A stretch of DNA of 38,579 bases from an uncultured Allomuricauda sp. (GCF_937884665.1 NZ_CAKZYF010000156.1:1-38579); one strand, 5' to 3'. Positions 16,949 through 26,093 are shown, counted from the stretch's first letter. Notes: a model not told the origin generated them from the sequence alone. Translations and numbers: made by a program.

Positions 16949-19711
16949 ATGAAATTATCACATTATCAGTGGAATCCGGAAAAAGACCTCATCGCTGAGG
17001 GTGGTTTTGCCGAGGTGTTCAAGGCGCATGACCTCAATACGAAAGGAAGGTATGTTGCCTTGAAAATATATAAGGAAGCTGTTTCTAGGGGTACCCAAGG
17101 GAGTACTGGTCAAAAAAAATACAGCTTGGAACAGGAATTCTCCAAAATTGATGGCCTGTCACACACACATCTCATCACCTATTATGATCTTGAATATATT
17201 GTTCATACAGATGCAATGGGAAGAGAGGCAAGTTATCCTGTGCTTATCATGGAATATGCCGGGAACGGCACCTTAGGTCAGGCAATTCCTCTAGGACTTT
17301 CTCTTGAAGATTCAAAAAAAATAATCTTGGAAGTTGCCCAAGCCATTGAGTATCTGCACAAACAAGGGATTATCCATCGAGATATTAAACCCGGCAATGT
17401 TCTATTTGGTAAAGACAGAAATGGAAATAGGGTCTCAAAGATTACGGATTTTGGCATTAGCCAGGACGTTCTTTCGGACAAGACCATAGGCCAATCCATG
17501 ACGGAGGGTGTTGGAACACCCCATTATATGGCTCCCGAGCAATTTTTTAAAAGGAATTTCGGGTTGAATGGGGAAATTAGTGAGAGGACCGACATTTGGG
17601 CTTTGGGAATCATGTTTTATAAAATGCTGACCAAACAATTGCCTTTTGGCCATGATAGTAAGGATTATGAGTTGACTAGGGACAGCATAATCAATGACCA
17701 ACCGGATTATTCCGAAGTTCCTGAACGCTACAAAGCGGTTTTACGCACCTGTCTTGAAAAAAAGGCGGTTGATAGATATGCTTCAGTTTCCCAGTTCATC
17801 AACGCCTTGGATGAAATACAAGGAGGTGAAGGGACGGTTTTTATACCGTCCAAGCAACCCGTCGAAAGTCATCCAGCAATCAAAAAGAAAAGGATTTGGC
17901 CCGCACTCCTAGCTATCCTGATTATTGTGGGATTAGGATTTGGTGGTTATACCTTCTATCAAGCTGCCAAGGTAAATTCATTACTGGAAAGCGGATGGAA
18001 ATCGTATATCATCGGAGACCATAAAAACGCTTATGACGATTACATAAAAGCCTCAGAATACGAGTCAGGCGAAGCATACTATTTTTTATCGACCATGCAC
18101 CGTTATGGATTCGGAACCGACGCTGACTTCGAAAAAGCCAATGCCTATTCAAACCTAGCTATTGAAAAAGGGTATGGTATGGCCAATTTCCAATTGGGTA
18201 TGGCACAGGAAAAAGGTTGGGGGCTTGACGTGGATTCGGCAAAAGCCAAAAGCTACTATAAAAAAGCTTTTAAAGATGTTAAGAAACTGAGTGACGAAGG
18301 AAATCCCGAGGCCCTTAACATTCATGGTATCATGTATAGAATGGGAACCAACGTCGAGCAAGACTTTGAACGCTCAAAGGAACTTTATAAAAAAGCAGCG
18401 GAACAAGACCATCCAGCGGCAATAGAAAACTTAGCTTGGATTTCTAAAAATGACAAAAACTATGAGGAAGCCTTCAAAATGTACGAGAAATGCAAGGATC
18501 TAAACCGATACCCTTGCTATAGAGGTCTTGGGGATATGTACCGTTTTGGACAGTATGTAGAAAAAGATAGCGTCAAGGCTTTAGAACTTTACAAAGTTGC
18601 CGCTGAGAACGGAGACTTAACCTCCCAATTTAATCTAGGCGTCTTTTACAAAAACGGGGTATTCGTCAAAAAAGATGGAATAAAGGCTATTCAGTGGTTG
18701 TCCAAAGCAGCTGAAAAAGGCCATTTAGCTGCCCAAAACGAACTCGGTATTTTGTACTATCGGGACAAAAACTACAGTGAGGCCAAAAAATGGTTTCATT
18801 TGGCTTCCGAACAGGGAAATACTTTTGGGATGCACAATATGGGTGTTATCTACTATAGCGGATTGGGTATTCCCAGCGATATAAAACTTGCCAAAAAGTG
18901 GTTCATAAAAGCAGCGGACAAAGGATATGCAAATTCACAATACATGGCGGGAAAAATTCTGGAATACGGTGAGACCGGAGAAACCCCGAATATACCTGAG
19001 GCCATAAAGTACTATGAACTTGCCTCAGAACAAAACCAAATATCTGCCTTATATAACTTGGGAAGAATTTATTATGATGGAAAGGGGAAAAACAAGGATC
19101 GTGCGTTGGCCAAGAAATTCTTTACCAAATCCGCAGCACAGGACCATGTTGCCGCAAACTATATGCTCGGAGTTATGGCGGAAAAAGGAATTGCTGGAAC
19201 AATAGATTATTTAGAGGCTGAAAAGAGATACTTGATTGCAGCGAAAAATGGATATCTAAATGCGCAACGGAACCTCGCAGACCTATATTACGATCGAAAG
19301 CTGGGAAAGAACAAAGAAATAAAAGCAACACCGTGGTACGTTAAGGCTGCGGAGCAAGGGGACTTGCACAGCCAGTATCGGGCAGCTCTTATTTATTATA
19401 ATGGCCAATACTATTATGCGGCTAGAAAGTGGTTCAACAAGGCCTCCGAACAAGAGCACGCCAGTGCCCAAAGATTTCTGGGATACATGTACGATAAAGG
19501 TCTTGGCGGTCCGAAAGACTTAAAAAAGGCTTTTGAAATGTATCGACGTTCTGCTGAGAACGGCGATAGAGTCAGTATGTACAATCTTGCTTCCTGCTAT
19601 TACCGTGGTGATGGGACCACAAAGAATACTTTTCTGGCCAAATCCTGGTTCCAAAAATCATGTAGTGCCAGGTATCAAAAAGCCTGTGATTTTGTTACAA
19701 GTAACTTTTAG
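16949..19711 (+). CDS. Transmembrane Ser/Thr protein kinase with Sel1-repeat C-terminal domain
   Basis: 920 aa. The Hanks-type kinase domain (about 10-290) is complete: Gly loop AEGGFAEVF (16-24), VALKIY with Lys39, catalytic loop HRDIKPGN (143-150), DFG (167-169), activation segment GVGTPHYMAPE (187-197) and DIWALG (215-220). A TM helix lies at about 316-337 (WPALLAILIIVGLGFGGYTF). Residues 340-920 are about 15 Sel1 repeats of roughly 36 residues with the recurring A..LG..Y..G.....D pattern. By positive-inside logic the kinase is cytoplasmic and the Sel1 part extracytoplasmic, possibly a sensor or assembly scaffold. The stop lies 5 nt before the PP2C start. A likely target is a threonine bound by the FHA domains encoded upstream, which is an inference. 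Confidence 0.92.
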   Translation: MKLSHYQWNPEKDLIAEGGFAEVFKAHDLNTKGRYVALKIYKEAVSRGTQGSTGQKKYSLEQEFSKIDGLSHTHLITYYDLEYIVHTDAMGREASYPVLIMEYAGNGTLGQAIPLGLSLEDSKKIILEVAQAIEYLHKQGIIHRDIKPGNVLFGKDRNGNRVSKITDFGISQDVLSDKTIGQSMTEGVGTPHYMAPEQFFKRNFGLNGEISERTDIWALGIMFYKMLTKQLPFGHDSKDYELTRDSIINDQPDYSEVPERYKAVLRTCLEKKAVDRYASVSQFINALDEIQGGEGTVFIPSKQPVESHPAIKKKRIWPALLAILIIVGLGFGGYTFYQAAKVNSLLESGWKSYIIGDHKNAYDDYIKASEYESGEAYYFLSTMHRYGFGTDADFEKANAYSNLAIEKGYGMANFQLGMAQEKGWGLDVDSAKAKSYYKKAFKDVKKLSDEGNPEALNIHGIMYRMGTNVEQDFERSKELYKKAAEQDHPAAIENLAWISKNDKNYEEAFKMYEKCKDLNRYPCYRGLGDMYRFGQYVEKDSVKALELYKVAAENGDLTSQFNLGVFYKNGVFVKKDGIKAIQWLSKAAEKGHLAAQNELGILYYRDKNYSEAKKWFHLASEQGNTFGMHNMGVIYYSGLGIPSDIKLAKKWFIKAADKGYANSQYMAGKILEYGETGETPNIPEAIKYYELASEQNQISALYNLGRIYYDGKGKNKDRALAKKFFTKSAAQDHVAANYMLGVMAEKGIAGTIDYLEAEKRYLIAAKNGYLNAQRNLADLYYDRKLGKNKEIKATPWYVKAAEQGDLHSQYRAALIYYNGQYYYAARKWFNKASEQEHASAQRFLGYMYDKGLGGPKDLKKAFEMYRRSAENGDRVSMYNLASCYYRGDGTTKNTFLAKSWFQKSCSARYQKACDFVTSNF

Positions 19712-19716
19712 CCCAA

Positions 19717-20460
19717 ATGGAAATCTATTTACCGGCCAATTGTAATGAAATTGGGCAAAGAGACTCGAATGAGGATACGATCTATCCTCATATTGCCACG
19801 GTAAAGTCGCGCCTTTTTATGGTATGTGACGGCGTTGGAGGCCAGGCCAAAGGTGAACTGGCCTCCAATATGGTTTGTGAAGGCATCGCGTCCTATTTGG
19901 ACAACAATCCTTTGGAAGGAGTTGGTGATGAAGCGTATTGGTCCGCATCGCTGAGATTCGTGGAAAATCAATTTCTGGAACACTTTAAGGAATTTCCTGA
20001 ATCTAAAGGAATGGCAAGCACCCTGAGTTTATTTCACATTTCAAACAAAGAGCGCCGCGTTCTCATCGCTTGGATTGGAGATAGCAGGGTCTATCATATC
20101 AGGGACGGTAAAATCCAGTACCGGACAAAGGATCATTCGATTGTTGAGGCCCTACTGGAAATGGACGAAATTACACCTCAAGAAGCCAAAGACCATCCGA
20201 AAAGACATATTATAACCAGGGCCATAAATGGAACCAATCCTTCCAAAATAGATATTAAAATAATAGCAGAAGTTCGCAAGGATGACTTCTTTCTGTTGTG
20301 TTCAGATGGAATTTTGGAAAACCTTGATGAGGAAAAGATACAAAGATGGTTTACAAAGGAAGTAAGCGTTGAGGACCTCAAACAAAATATAATGACCTGC
20401 GTCAAGGGAAACACCAAGGACAATTATTCGATGTACATCATAAAAATCAAGAAAATTTAA
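19717..20460 (+). CDS. PP2C-type Ser/Thr protein phosphatase
   Basis: 247 aa, soluble, the length of a bacterial PP2C core (PppA/Stp type). Metal-binding and catalytic motifs are present: RDSNED (15-20), VCDGVGG (36-42), GMASTLSL (98-105), WIGDSRVY (119-126), RTKDHS (136-141), LLCSDG (193-198) and the final KDNYS (234-238) with its Asp. It follows the kinase gene after 5 nt, the arrangement expected for an enzyme that removes phosphates added by that kinase. The gene ends the co-directional block; the opposing cyclase gene starts its 3' end 198 nt later. Confidence 0.93.
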   Translation: MEIYLPANCNEIGQRDSNEDTIYPHIATVKSRLFMVCDGVGGQAKGELASNMVCEGIASYLDNNPLEGVGDEAYWSASLRFVENQFLEHFKEFPESKGMASTLSLFHISNKERRVLIAWIGDSRVYHIRDGKIQYRTKDHSIVEALLEMDEITPQEAKDHPKRHIITRAINGTNPSKIDIKIIAEVRKDDFFLLCSDGILENLDEEKIQRWFTKEVSVEDLKQNIMTCVKGNTKDNYSMYIIKIKKI

Positions 20461-20537
20461 ACGGTATTGAAAGGAACCTAACCGTTGGTTTTAGATTTTT
20501 CAAAACATAGAAACCGATAAAGTTTTCGATCGCCGGG

Positions 20538-20555
20538 CGAATCAAAATAGATTCG
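20538..20555. terminator. Possible bidirectional terminator hairpin
   Basis: CGAATC (20538-20543) and GATTCG (20550-20555) form a 6-bp stem around AAAATA between two convergent genes. The T-runs on either side are poor. A second weak stem (AACGGT 20460-20465 / ACCGTT 20481-20486) followed by GGTTTTAG lies right after the phosphatase stop. Termination between the two transcripts is expected here, but neither structure is strong. Confidence 0.3.
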
Positions 20556-20658
20556 TATAATTCTAAGTTTAGATTTGTCAGAATAACCGTGAAGCAGCAT
20601 TTCGATGGCGTTTCAAAAAGCTATTGGGGATAGCTAAAATCGAAAAAGATGGTATTTT

Positions 20659-21747
20659 TCAGGTATCGCTGGTAACGGAATGGATTTTGACTTCTTTTCG
20701 CTTACCCTTCAATAAGACACTCCCTAAAAATTCAGAGTTGGATTGCGCTTCCTTTGGTAAGTCCTTCAGCAGTTGTTCTGAAATCAACATGGTAACATTG
20801 TACTTATTGCACTCTGCTTGAATCCGTGCGGAAGTGTTGATTACATCTCCGTGATAGGCCAACTCTTTTTTGACAAAACCAACTTCAGCTGCCATAAGTG
20901 AACCTCCGTGAAGACCTGCCTTAAACTCAGGAAAAAAACCATATTTTTCTAAATAGTAATCTCTTCGTGCTTCCCGTTGCGTCTCAAATGCAAAAAAGAC
21001 CCCTATACAGTTATTGTTTGCCAATCCTTTTTGATAAGGCCAACTCATTACTACTTCATCACCCACATATTGATAAATCTCTGCGTTATAGTTCAATACC
21101 ACCTCATTTAAATCGTAGAACGCATCCTGGATAAACTGACTGTACCTATGATGACCAAGATTTTCGGCGATGGTGGTTGAGTTTTTCAAATCCAAAAACA
21201 TAAAAATACGTTCTTCTTCTTGCGGATTTTTGTACTTGCCCAATATCATTTTCAAAAAAACCCCAGCGCCAAAACGTTCTACTGCTATTTTTATAAAAGA
21301 GAACACCAAAGAGGACAGAACTATGTACCACATAATGGCCCAGAAGCGCTTATCTGCGAGCCACCAGCCCATTTCCAAACTGAAATTAAGGGGTAAAAAA
21401 TTCGAAAAAAACGTAAGGACTATGGTTAAGATCGCGATAGTGCAAGCGAGGTGGAGAAGGGTGTTTATCAACAAACCTATCCCTAAACTAAATCGCTTCG
21501 ACAGAAATTTTTGATGAATAAAATCGATGAGCCCATAAAACAATCCAAGAATAGTCCCTGTGAATGAAGTAATAGCAAAAGGAACTTTGAAATTTTGGGG
21601 TTTTACATTTTTTTCCGTGATCGATGCGATTTCGGCGTCGATACCATAAAATCGAAATATGGCATAAAAGAAAAGGGCTAACGTCCAAAAAAGAACCGAT
21701 TGCCCCAGAAGTCTAAAAAACTGTTTCAGGTTTCTTCTATTTTCCAT
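20659..21747 (-). CDS. Membrane class III adenylate/guanylate cyclase
   Basis: About 362 aa from ATG 21745-21747. The frame extends to a TTG at 21792, but a promoter-like TTTG-N20-TAATTTTA overlaps that extension, so the ATG is preferred. Four to five TM helices occupy the N-terminal 170 residues. The class III catalytic domain follows: FLDLKNST (first metal Asp), YQYVGDEVVMSW (second metal Asp), GLHGG, and YHGDVINTSARIQ with the Asp and Asn-Arg of the active site. The Asp in HGD and the upstream Lys-Lys suggest adenylate specificity, though this is not certain. It is encoded 120 nt from the OmpW-like gene, reading the same way. Confidence 0.88.
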   Translation of the reverse strand: MENRRNLKQFFRLLGQSVLFWTLALFFYAIFRFYGIDAEIASITEKNVKPQNFKVPFAITSFTGTILGLFYGLIDFIHQKFLSKRFSLGIGLLINTLLHLACTIAILTIVLTFFSNFLPLNFSLEMGWWLADKRFWAIMWYIVLSSLVFSFIKIAVERFGAGVFLKMILGKYKNPQEEERIFMFLDLKNSTTIAENLGHHRYSQFIQDAFYDLNEVVLNYNAEIYQYVGDEVVMSWPYQKGLANNNCIGVFFAFETQREARRDYYLEKYGFFPEFKAGLHGGSLMAAEVGFVKKELAYHGDVINTSARIQAECNKYNVTMLISEQLLKDLPKEAQSNSEFLGSVLLKGKRKEVKIHSVTSDT

Positions 21748-21761
21748 GCCTTTTTCTGACC

Positions 21762-21793
21762 TAAAATTACCAATCTGATAGGACTTGTTCAAA
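21762..21793 (-). promoter_or_regulatory. Putative promoter of the cyclase gene
   Basis: On the minus strand TTTG (21793-21790) is separated by 20 nt from TAATTTTA (21769-21762), one base off TAnnTTTG. Transcription from it would start near 21755 and supports the ATG at 21747 as the true start. Confidence 0.35.
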
Positions 21794-21867
21794 TTGATGG
21801 TGCTCAGGCCCCGTTCTGACAGAAATTTTGGAAGTCTTGCCGTTTTTACGGCACCGAGATCGCCGTC

Positions 21868-22572
21868 CTAGTAAAATCGATAGGCTAGGGATAACCCCAG
21901 GTTGAAGGATTGTACCTTAGCATCAAAACTACTGGTGACCACAACATTGTCCGTGGTGTTTTCTACATCCTGGATGGTCGCTATCCCGCTGCTAAGGGTA
22001 AATGTAGGCATTAACGATAAATGTTTCCCTAAATTCGTTACCAGACCTATTCCCAACTCATAAGCGAAGCCAAGACCGGACGCTGAACTCCTACTAAGAT
22101 TTTGTGTTAGCTCATTATCCAGCGAACGAATACTAAAGCCCGGTGTGTCCACCCACATCGGACCTATACCAAGACGTGGGTAAAGGCTGAATCTCTTGTA
22201 GACTTTTATTTTATAGGTTATTCCGAGAAAAAGATAGTATACATTCCAATCCTCCGTGCTCCCAGAAAAATTAAGATCAGGATTATCTGTACTAATATCT
22301 TCAATTAAATTTTCAATTTCAGTGGTAAAGGTCTGATATCTGAACGTACCGGTAACGGTTACTTTTTCGTTTAAAAAGAACCCTCCAAAAAGGTCCAGTT
22401 TAGAACCATCGGCAGCGAAACCGGCATCAGGATTGGTGATGTCGTCATCGCCAAAATCCCAAAGGGTAAACGCCCTTCCGTAGGATATACCCAGATAAAA
22501 ATCTGGACTGTCCGTCTGGGCGGTCAACACCACTGAGAAAACCAGAAAGGAAATTACCATCAATTTATTCAT
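21868..22572 (-). CDS. Outer-membrane beta-barrel protein
   Basis: 234 aa from ATG 22570-22572, giving a clear signal peptide (MNKLMVISFLVFSVVLTAQ). The in-frame upstream start adds 14 charged residues and is less likely. The mature part consists of alternating beta strands (FYLGISYGRAF, KVTVTGTFRYQTF, VYYLFLGITYKI, LGFAYELGIGLVTN) and ends in LSLAYRFY. The aromatic C-terminal residue is the mark of a barrel recognised by the BAM machinery. It resembles the porin-family small barrels (OmpA-like beta-barrel, PF13505-type) of Bacteroidota. It is probably in the outer membrane; pore or structural function is unknown. Confidence 0.78.
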   Translation of the reverse strand: MNKLMVISFLVFSVVLTAQTDSPDFYLGISYGRAFTLWDFGDDDITNPDAGFAADGSKLDLFGGFFLNEKVTVTGTFRYQTFTTEIENLIEDISTDNPDLNFSGSTEDWNVYYLFLGITYKIKVYKRFSLYPRLGIGPMWVDTPGFSIRSLDNELTQNLSRSSASGLGFAYELGIGLVTNLGKHLSLMPTFTLSSGIATIQDVENTTDNVVVTSSFDAKVQSFNLGLSLAYRFY

Positions 22573-22654
22573 AACGCACTTCTTTTGGGTTGATTTGCAA
22601 ACATAATCTCTCACTTACTCGAAATCTCTCAACATTTGTTGAGAAATTAACGTC

Positions 22655-23224
22655 TTACCTTTTCCTTATCCGACTCAGCTGGGTAGGGGTAATTCCTATC
22701 ATAGTGGCGATAAAACGAAGTGGGAATTTATTCAACAGTTCAGGATTGCTCTCTACAATAAAACGGTAACGTTCCTTTGCATGGCCCGTTAGAAACAGCA
22801 TGTGCAGCTTTACAAGTTTCATCGTACTATCTGCGAGATACTCTCGGACAAACCTATTGTAGGTGAGATTGACCTCCAAGAGCTTTCGGTTGTCCGCTGT
22901 GGAGGCGACCAATAGGGTCGTTGGCTCGAGGGCATCTATGGAAATAGGTGTTTTTTGGTTTGTACGAACGCCGATCAAATCGGTCACTAAGTTGTTTTTC
23001 GTAACAATACTTCCTGTCATTTCTTCGCCATTATCCTTCACGACATAATGTCTTACACTTCCGTCAACGATATATCCAAACTCCTTGCAGATTTCATCAT
23101 GACGCTTAAAATAATCTCCCCGGCCAAGTTTCCTTTCATGAAAAATCTCGAGGATGGCGTCAACTTCTTCATCTATTGAATTTGGTACAGTCGATCTAAT
23201 AAAAAGTTCTAGTTCCTTTTTCAT
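22655..23224 (-). CDS. Crp/Fnr-family transcriptional regulator (short Bacteroidota type)
   Basis: 189 aa. The N-terminal beta-roll (GRGDYFKRHDEICKEFGYIVDG and RHYVVKDNGEE) is the cyclic-nucleotide-binding-like domain. The C-terminus FPLRFIATMIGITPTQLSRIRK is a helix-turn-helix with the recognition motif TPTQLSRIRK common to Bacteroidota Crp paralogues. The consensus phosphate-binding cassette (RxS) is not seen, so cAMP binding is doubtful even though a cyclase is encoded nearby. It lies 82 nt upstream of the barrel gene in the same direction and could regulate it. Confidence 0.88.
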   Translation of the reverse strand: MKKELELFIRSTVPNSIDEEVDAILEIFHERKLGRGDYFKRHDEICKEFGYIVDGSVRHYVVKDNGEEMTGSIVTKNNLVTDLIGVRTNQKTPISIDALEPTTLLVASTADNRKLLEVNLTYNRFVREYLADSTMKLVKLHMLFLTGHAKERYRFIVESNPELLNKFPLRFIATMIGITPTQLSRIRKR

Positions 23225-23313
23225 TTTCTTAATTTACCGCATGCGCAGCTTATCAGGAATTTAACACTACCGTTCGAGCCAAAAAAGCGGGTTGAACAGT
23301 GGCCATTTCCTGC

Positions 23314-24201
23314 TTACCATCTGCTCACAACTTCGATCTGGGTTTTTGGGTTCGCATCTCCCCGGGGGTCTATGACCCTATTTTCATTTACCTTGACCAA
23401 AATGGGGATACCCGTCTCCTTAAGACATAGGTCAATGTTATTGTCATTATCATCCAGATCGGCAAACCGGTAGGGCCTAACCAGCAAGGTATCCTTTCCT
23501 CGTAGTAGCGTCACCTCAAAATCGTTTAGTTCGCTGGTGCCAAGTTCATCCCCATTGATAGCTCTCACCCCTCCAGCCCAAACGGTTCTGACCACCATTT
23601 TGGTTTTTTTCTTCGGACAATCACAGCCACGGCCTTTTTCATCGTACGGGTAGTTTTCATCATAAGTAAAATATTCCGCATAGCTTAAAATAGGACCATC
23701 CTCCAACGGGATGACAGCAATGCTCTCCCCCTTGAAGTTATGTTTCGTTCGACTTAGTAGATCACCTACAATTTTTACGGAGGTCGGCGGGTTATCCAGA
23801 TAATTGCCGTATTCTCCAATTAATAGTACTGTTCTAAGCTCGAATTCTTCATTAGCGGGCAACAAGGTGGCCCCTTCTACTTGGAATTTAGTGCCATTTT
23901 GGGTGGTGACTTCAAAGTCACTGGCTTGTAAGGTATTGGGTTCAAGTTCATGTGAAAAGACCAAGGGCATTCCGTCCTGACCGGGTGCATTTCTATATAA
24001 CCTTTTCGCTCTTTTTGGTAATGCATTGTCCAGTCCAAAAAATGCGGTCAAGAGTTTTGCTTCCCTGTTTTTATCAATTTCAGGAATAGACTCGGATACT
24101 TGAGGTTTGGAAGCGGCGTCATTGCAACGTATCAGAACCAAGAGTCCTAAAATCCCTAGAATAGCAGTATGTACAAACCGTTTACGTACCCTTGTTTTCA
24201 T
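23314..24201 (-). CDS. Exported protein of unknown function
   Basis: 295 aa from ATG 24199-24201, which starts a membrane/export signal (MKTRVRKRFVHTAILGILGLLVLIRC). A longer version with a GTG start overlaps the hydroxylase stop (GTGA at 24225-24228), so a coupled GTG start is possible. Cys follows LIR; Arg at -1 makes it a poor lipobox. The mature part has a CDC motif in GRGCDCPKKK and an acidic Asp/Asn-rich stretch RFADLDDNDNNIDLC that could bind Ca2+. I do not recognise a family. The gene sits immediately downstream of the fatty acid hydroxylase gene and is likely co-transcribed. Confidence 0.6.
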   Translation of the reverse strand: MKTRVRKRFVHTAILGILGLLVLIRCNDAASKPQVSESIPEIDKNREAKLLTAFFGLDNALPKRAKRLYRNAPGQDGMPLVFSHELEPNTLQASDFEVTTQNGTKFQVEGATLLPANEEFELRTVLLIGEYGNYLDNPPTSVKIVGDLLSRTKHNFKGESIAVIPLEDGPILSYAEYFTYDENYPYDEKGRGCDCPKKKTKMVVRTVWAGGVRAINGDELGTSELNDFEVTLLRGKDTLLVRPYRFADLDDNDNNIDLCLKETGIPILVKVNENRVIDPRGDANPKTQIEVVSRW

Positions 24202-24224
24202 CTTCAGTTTTCTGTTAAAAAATA

Positions 24225-25013
24225 TCACGATTGCTGTTCTTTGATCCGTTCTCTTTCCCGCTTCCAGTTCCCTTTTACGAATTGATAGAGTGGAAAGAAG
24301 TTGAGTTTTATGGGGTTGTTGCTGTAAAAACCAGTGGTAACCCCATATTTTACCTTTTCTGTTTCCCGTTGGTAAGTGCCGAATAGTCGGTCAAATATGA
24401 TGAGCATCCCACCATAATTCTTATCAATATACTTTGTGTTGGAACCGTGATGTACGCGATGCGCCGATGGCGTATTAAAAAATTTACCCTCAAAAATCCC
24501 AAGTTTACCAACTGCCTCGGTGTGTAAGAAGTATTGAAAAAATAACCCAATGGCCAGACTGATGGTCAAGATTTCCGGTGAGAATCCCAGCAGTACAAAT
24601 GGAATGTATATTAGCGGACTTACAAAAGCTCCCAACCAATTCAACCGGACTGCTGTTGTTAAGTTCATGCGCATCCCAGAATGATGGGTATGGTGCAATG
24701 TCCACAATAATGGAATTTCATGGCTCAGGCGATGGTACCAATAGAAACCGAATTCTGCCGCCAAAAACGTGAGCACCACAGTGAAAATATTTTGGGGGAT
24801 CGTGAAGAACTGAAAAGATTCCACCCAACCCAATGCAAAATATTTCCAACCCAAAGAAAGCGGCTTCATTAGATTATTGCCTAGAAAGATTCCCAAATTG
24901 CCCAGACTTTCCTTTAGGTTGAACACGGGCTTCTTTTTTCTATACGACCAAATGATTTCGGCAATCAAAGCAAGCGCTACAATGCCCGCAAAATAAAATT
25001 GAATGATTTCCAT
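24225..25013 (-). CDS. Sterol desaturase/fatty acid hydroxylase superfamily membrane enzyme
   Basis: 262 aa integral membrane protein with about four TM helices. The di-iron histidine motifs of the superfamily (PF04116) are all there: HRLSH (94-98), HHTHH (107-111), an isolated His164 in YFLHTEAV, and HRVHH (185-189) followed by NYGGMLIIFDRLFGTYQ. Family members hydroxylate or desaturate sterols, fatty acids or carotenoids; in marine Flavobacteria the substrate is usually unknown. Transcription continues into the unknown exported protein gene with a 4-base overlap if GTG is used there. Confidence 0.88.
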   Translation of the reverse strand: MEIIQFYFAGIVALALIAEIIWSYRKKKPVFNLKESLGNLGIFLGNNLMKPLSLGWKYFALGWVESFQFFTIPQNIFTVVLTFLAAEFGFYWYHRLSHEIPLLWTLHHTHHSGMRMNLTTAVRLNWLGAFVSPLIYIPFVLLGFSPEILTISLAIGLFFQYFLHTEAVGKLGIFEGKFFNTPSAHRVHHGSNTKYIDKNYGGMLIIFDRLFGTYQRETEKVKYGVTTGFYSNNPIKLNFFPLYQFVKGNWKRERERIKEQQS

Positions 25014-25074
25014 AATACGTTTTTAATTATTGTTTAATTTCCACTGGATTTTTCAATCCGTTCTGCAGTAGTCA

Positions 25075-25977
25075 TTATCTCTCGTATAAAGTGCTTCTGC
25101 GCGGACTGTTTTCAAGAACCTGAACCATACGTTCTTTTTGGTCTTGGGTGAACATGCTCATGCAGCTATCCTCGGTATAATCCATATAGTTTTCAATCAT
25201 GTCCAGGGTACCACATGAGATATGGGTCTCGCAGCTGAAGTTGGGTTCATCAGAATTTGGGGTATCGTTACAAAAATCATCTACCAAACAGTCCCCATCC
25301 CCCCAAATGTGACGTAGACCCAACCAATGCCCCACCTCGTGCGTAGTCGTTCTCCCTAAGTTGTAGGTCTCGTTTAAATCGGGGAAATTGCCTTTCTCGG
25401 CGCTGCCAAAATATTTATAGCCAACCACAACACCATCCGTAAGCGCAGAACCCTCGTTTACATTTAACCCAGCTAAACCTGAATCGGAAGGGAATTGTGC
25501 ATAGCCCAACAGGTTTCTACCTACAAATCCACCAAAGTTTACCGTCCAGATATTAAAATATCGATTGGGGTCCCAAATCGTTGCTGGTTTTAGTTGGGAA
25601 TCTATTGAGGTCGCCAAACCGGTTGGCCATATAAACCGGCCCCCATTGTAACGGTCTATACCAGGTTCCGGGAGCATATTCCCATCCGGGTCTGTCATGG
25701 CCATGTAAAATTCAATCTCCGTATCCACACCATTGGAATCAAAACCGTTCGTGCCCGATATTCGCCTAAAATCCTCATTGAGTACATCAATTTGAGATTG
25801 TACCTGTGCTTGTGAAATATTGGGTCCTTCGCCCACATCCTGTCCATTATGTACTACATGGACCACTACGGGAATTCGATAAACAAAGGGTTCGGTAATC
25901 TCCTCATCCGATGAGCAACCGGCAAGGAAAACCAATACTCCCAATACGACCAATACCTTAATTTTAAACTGTTTCAT
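25075..25977 (-). CDS. M43 (pappalysin-like) zinc metalloprotease lipoprotein
   Basis: 300 aa. The lipoprotein signal ends in LAGC (lipidated Cys21), followed by SSDEE, an acidic tail after the Cys as in many surface-exposed Bacteroidota lipoproteins. HEVGHWLGLRH at 213-223 is the HExxHxxGxxH zinc motif of metzincins. The Met-turn is in ENYMDYTEDSCM (262-273), and Cys pairs at about 230/236 and 249/255 fit the M43B cytophagalysin family. The mature domain begins with RIPVVVHVVHNG, which is typical. It is likely a surface or secreted endopeptidase. It ends 61 nt before the hydroxylase start, reading in the same direction. Confidence 0.9.
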   Translation of the reverse strand: MKQFKIKVLVVLGVLVFLAGCSSDEEITEPFVYRIPVVVHVVHNGQDVGEGPNISQAQVQSQIDVLNEDFRRISGTNGFDSNGVDTEIEFYMAMTDPDGNMLPEPGIDRYNGGRFIWPTGLATSIDSQLKPATIWDPNRYFNIWTVNFGGFVGRNLLGYAQFPSDSGLAGLNVNEGSALTDGVVVGYKYFGSAEKGNFPDLNETYNLGRTTTHEVGHWLGLRHIWGDGDCLVDDFCNDTPNSDEPNFSCETHISCGTLDMIENYMDYTEDSCMSMFTQDQKERMVQVLENSPRRSTLYER

Positions 25978-26093
25978 GCGCTGGTCATCCGTTTTTGTTG
26001 GTTTAAAAGTAGCGCAGGTTACCAGTTGAAATCTTTAAAAGAAGGTGAACCGACCAAATATGAAAGTGAAGTGTACCTCTATCGGTATCAACG

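Noticed and set aside
21838..21853. TGCCGT/ACGGCA hairpin between barrel and cyclase genes
   Set aside because: No T-run follows it on the minus strand, so it is not called a terminator.
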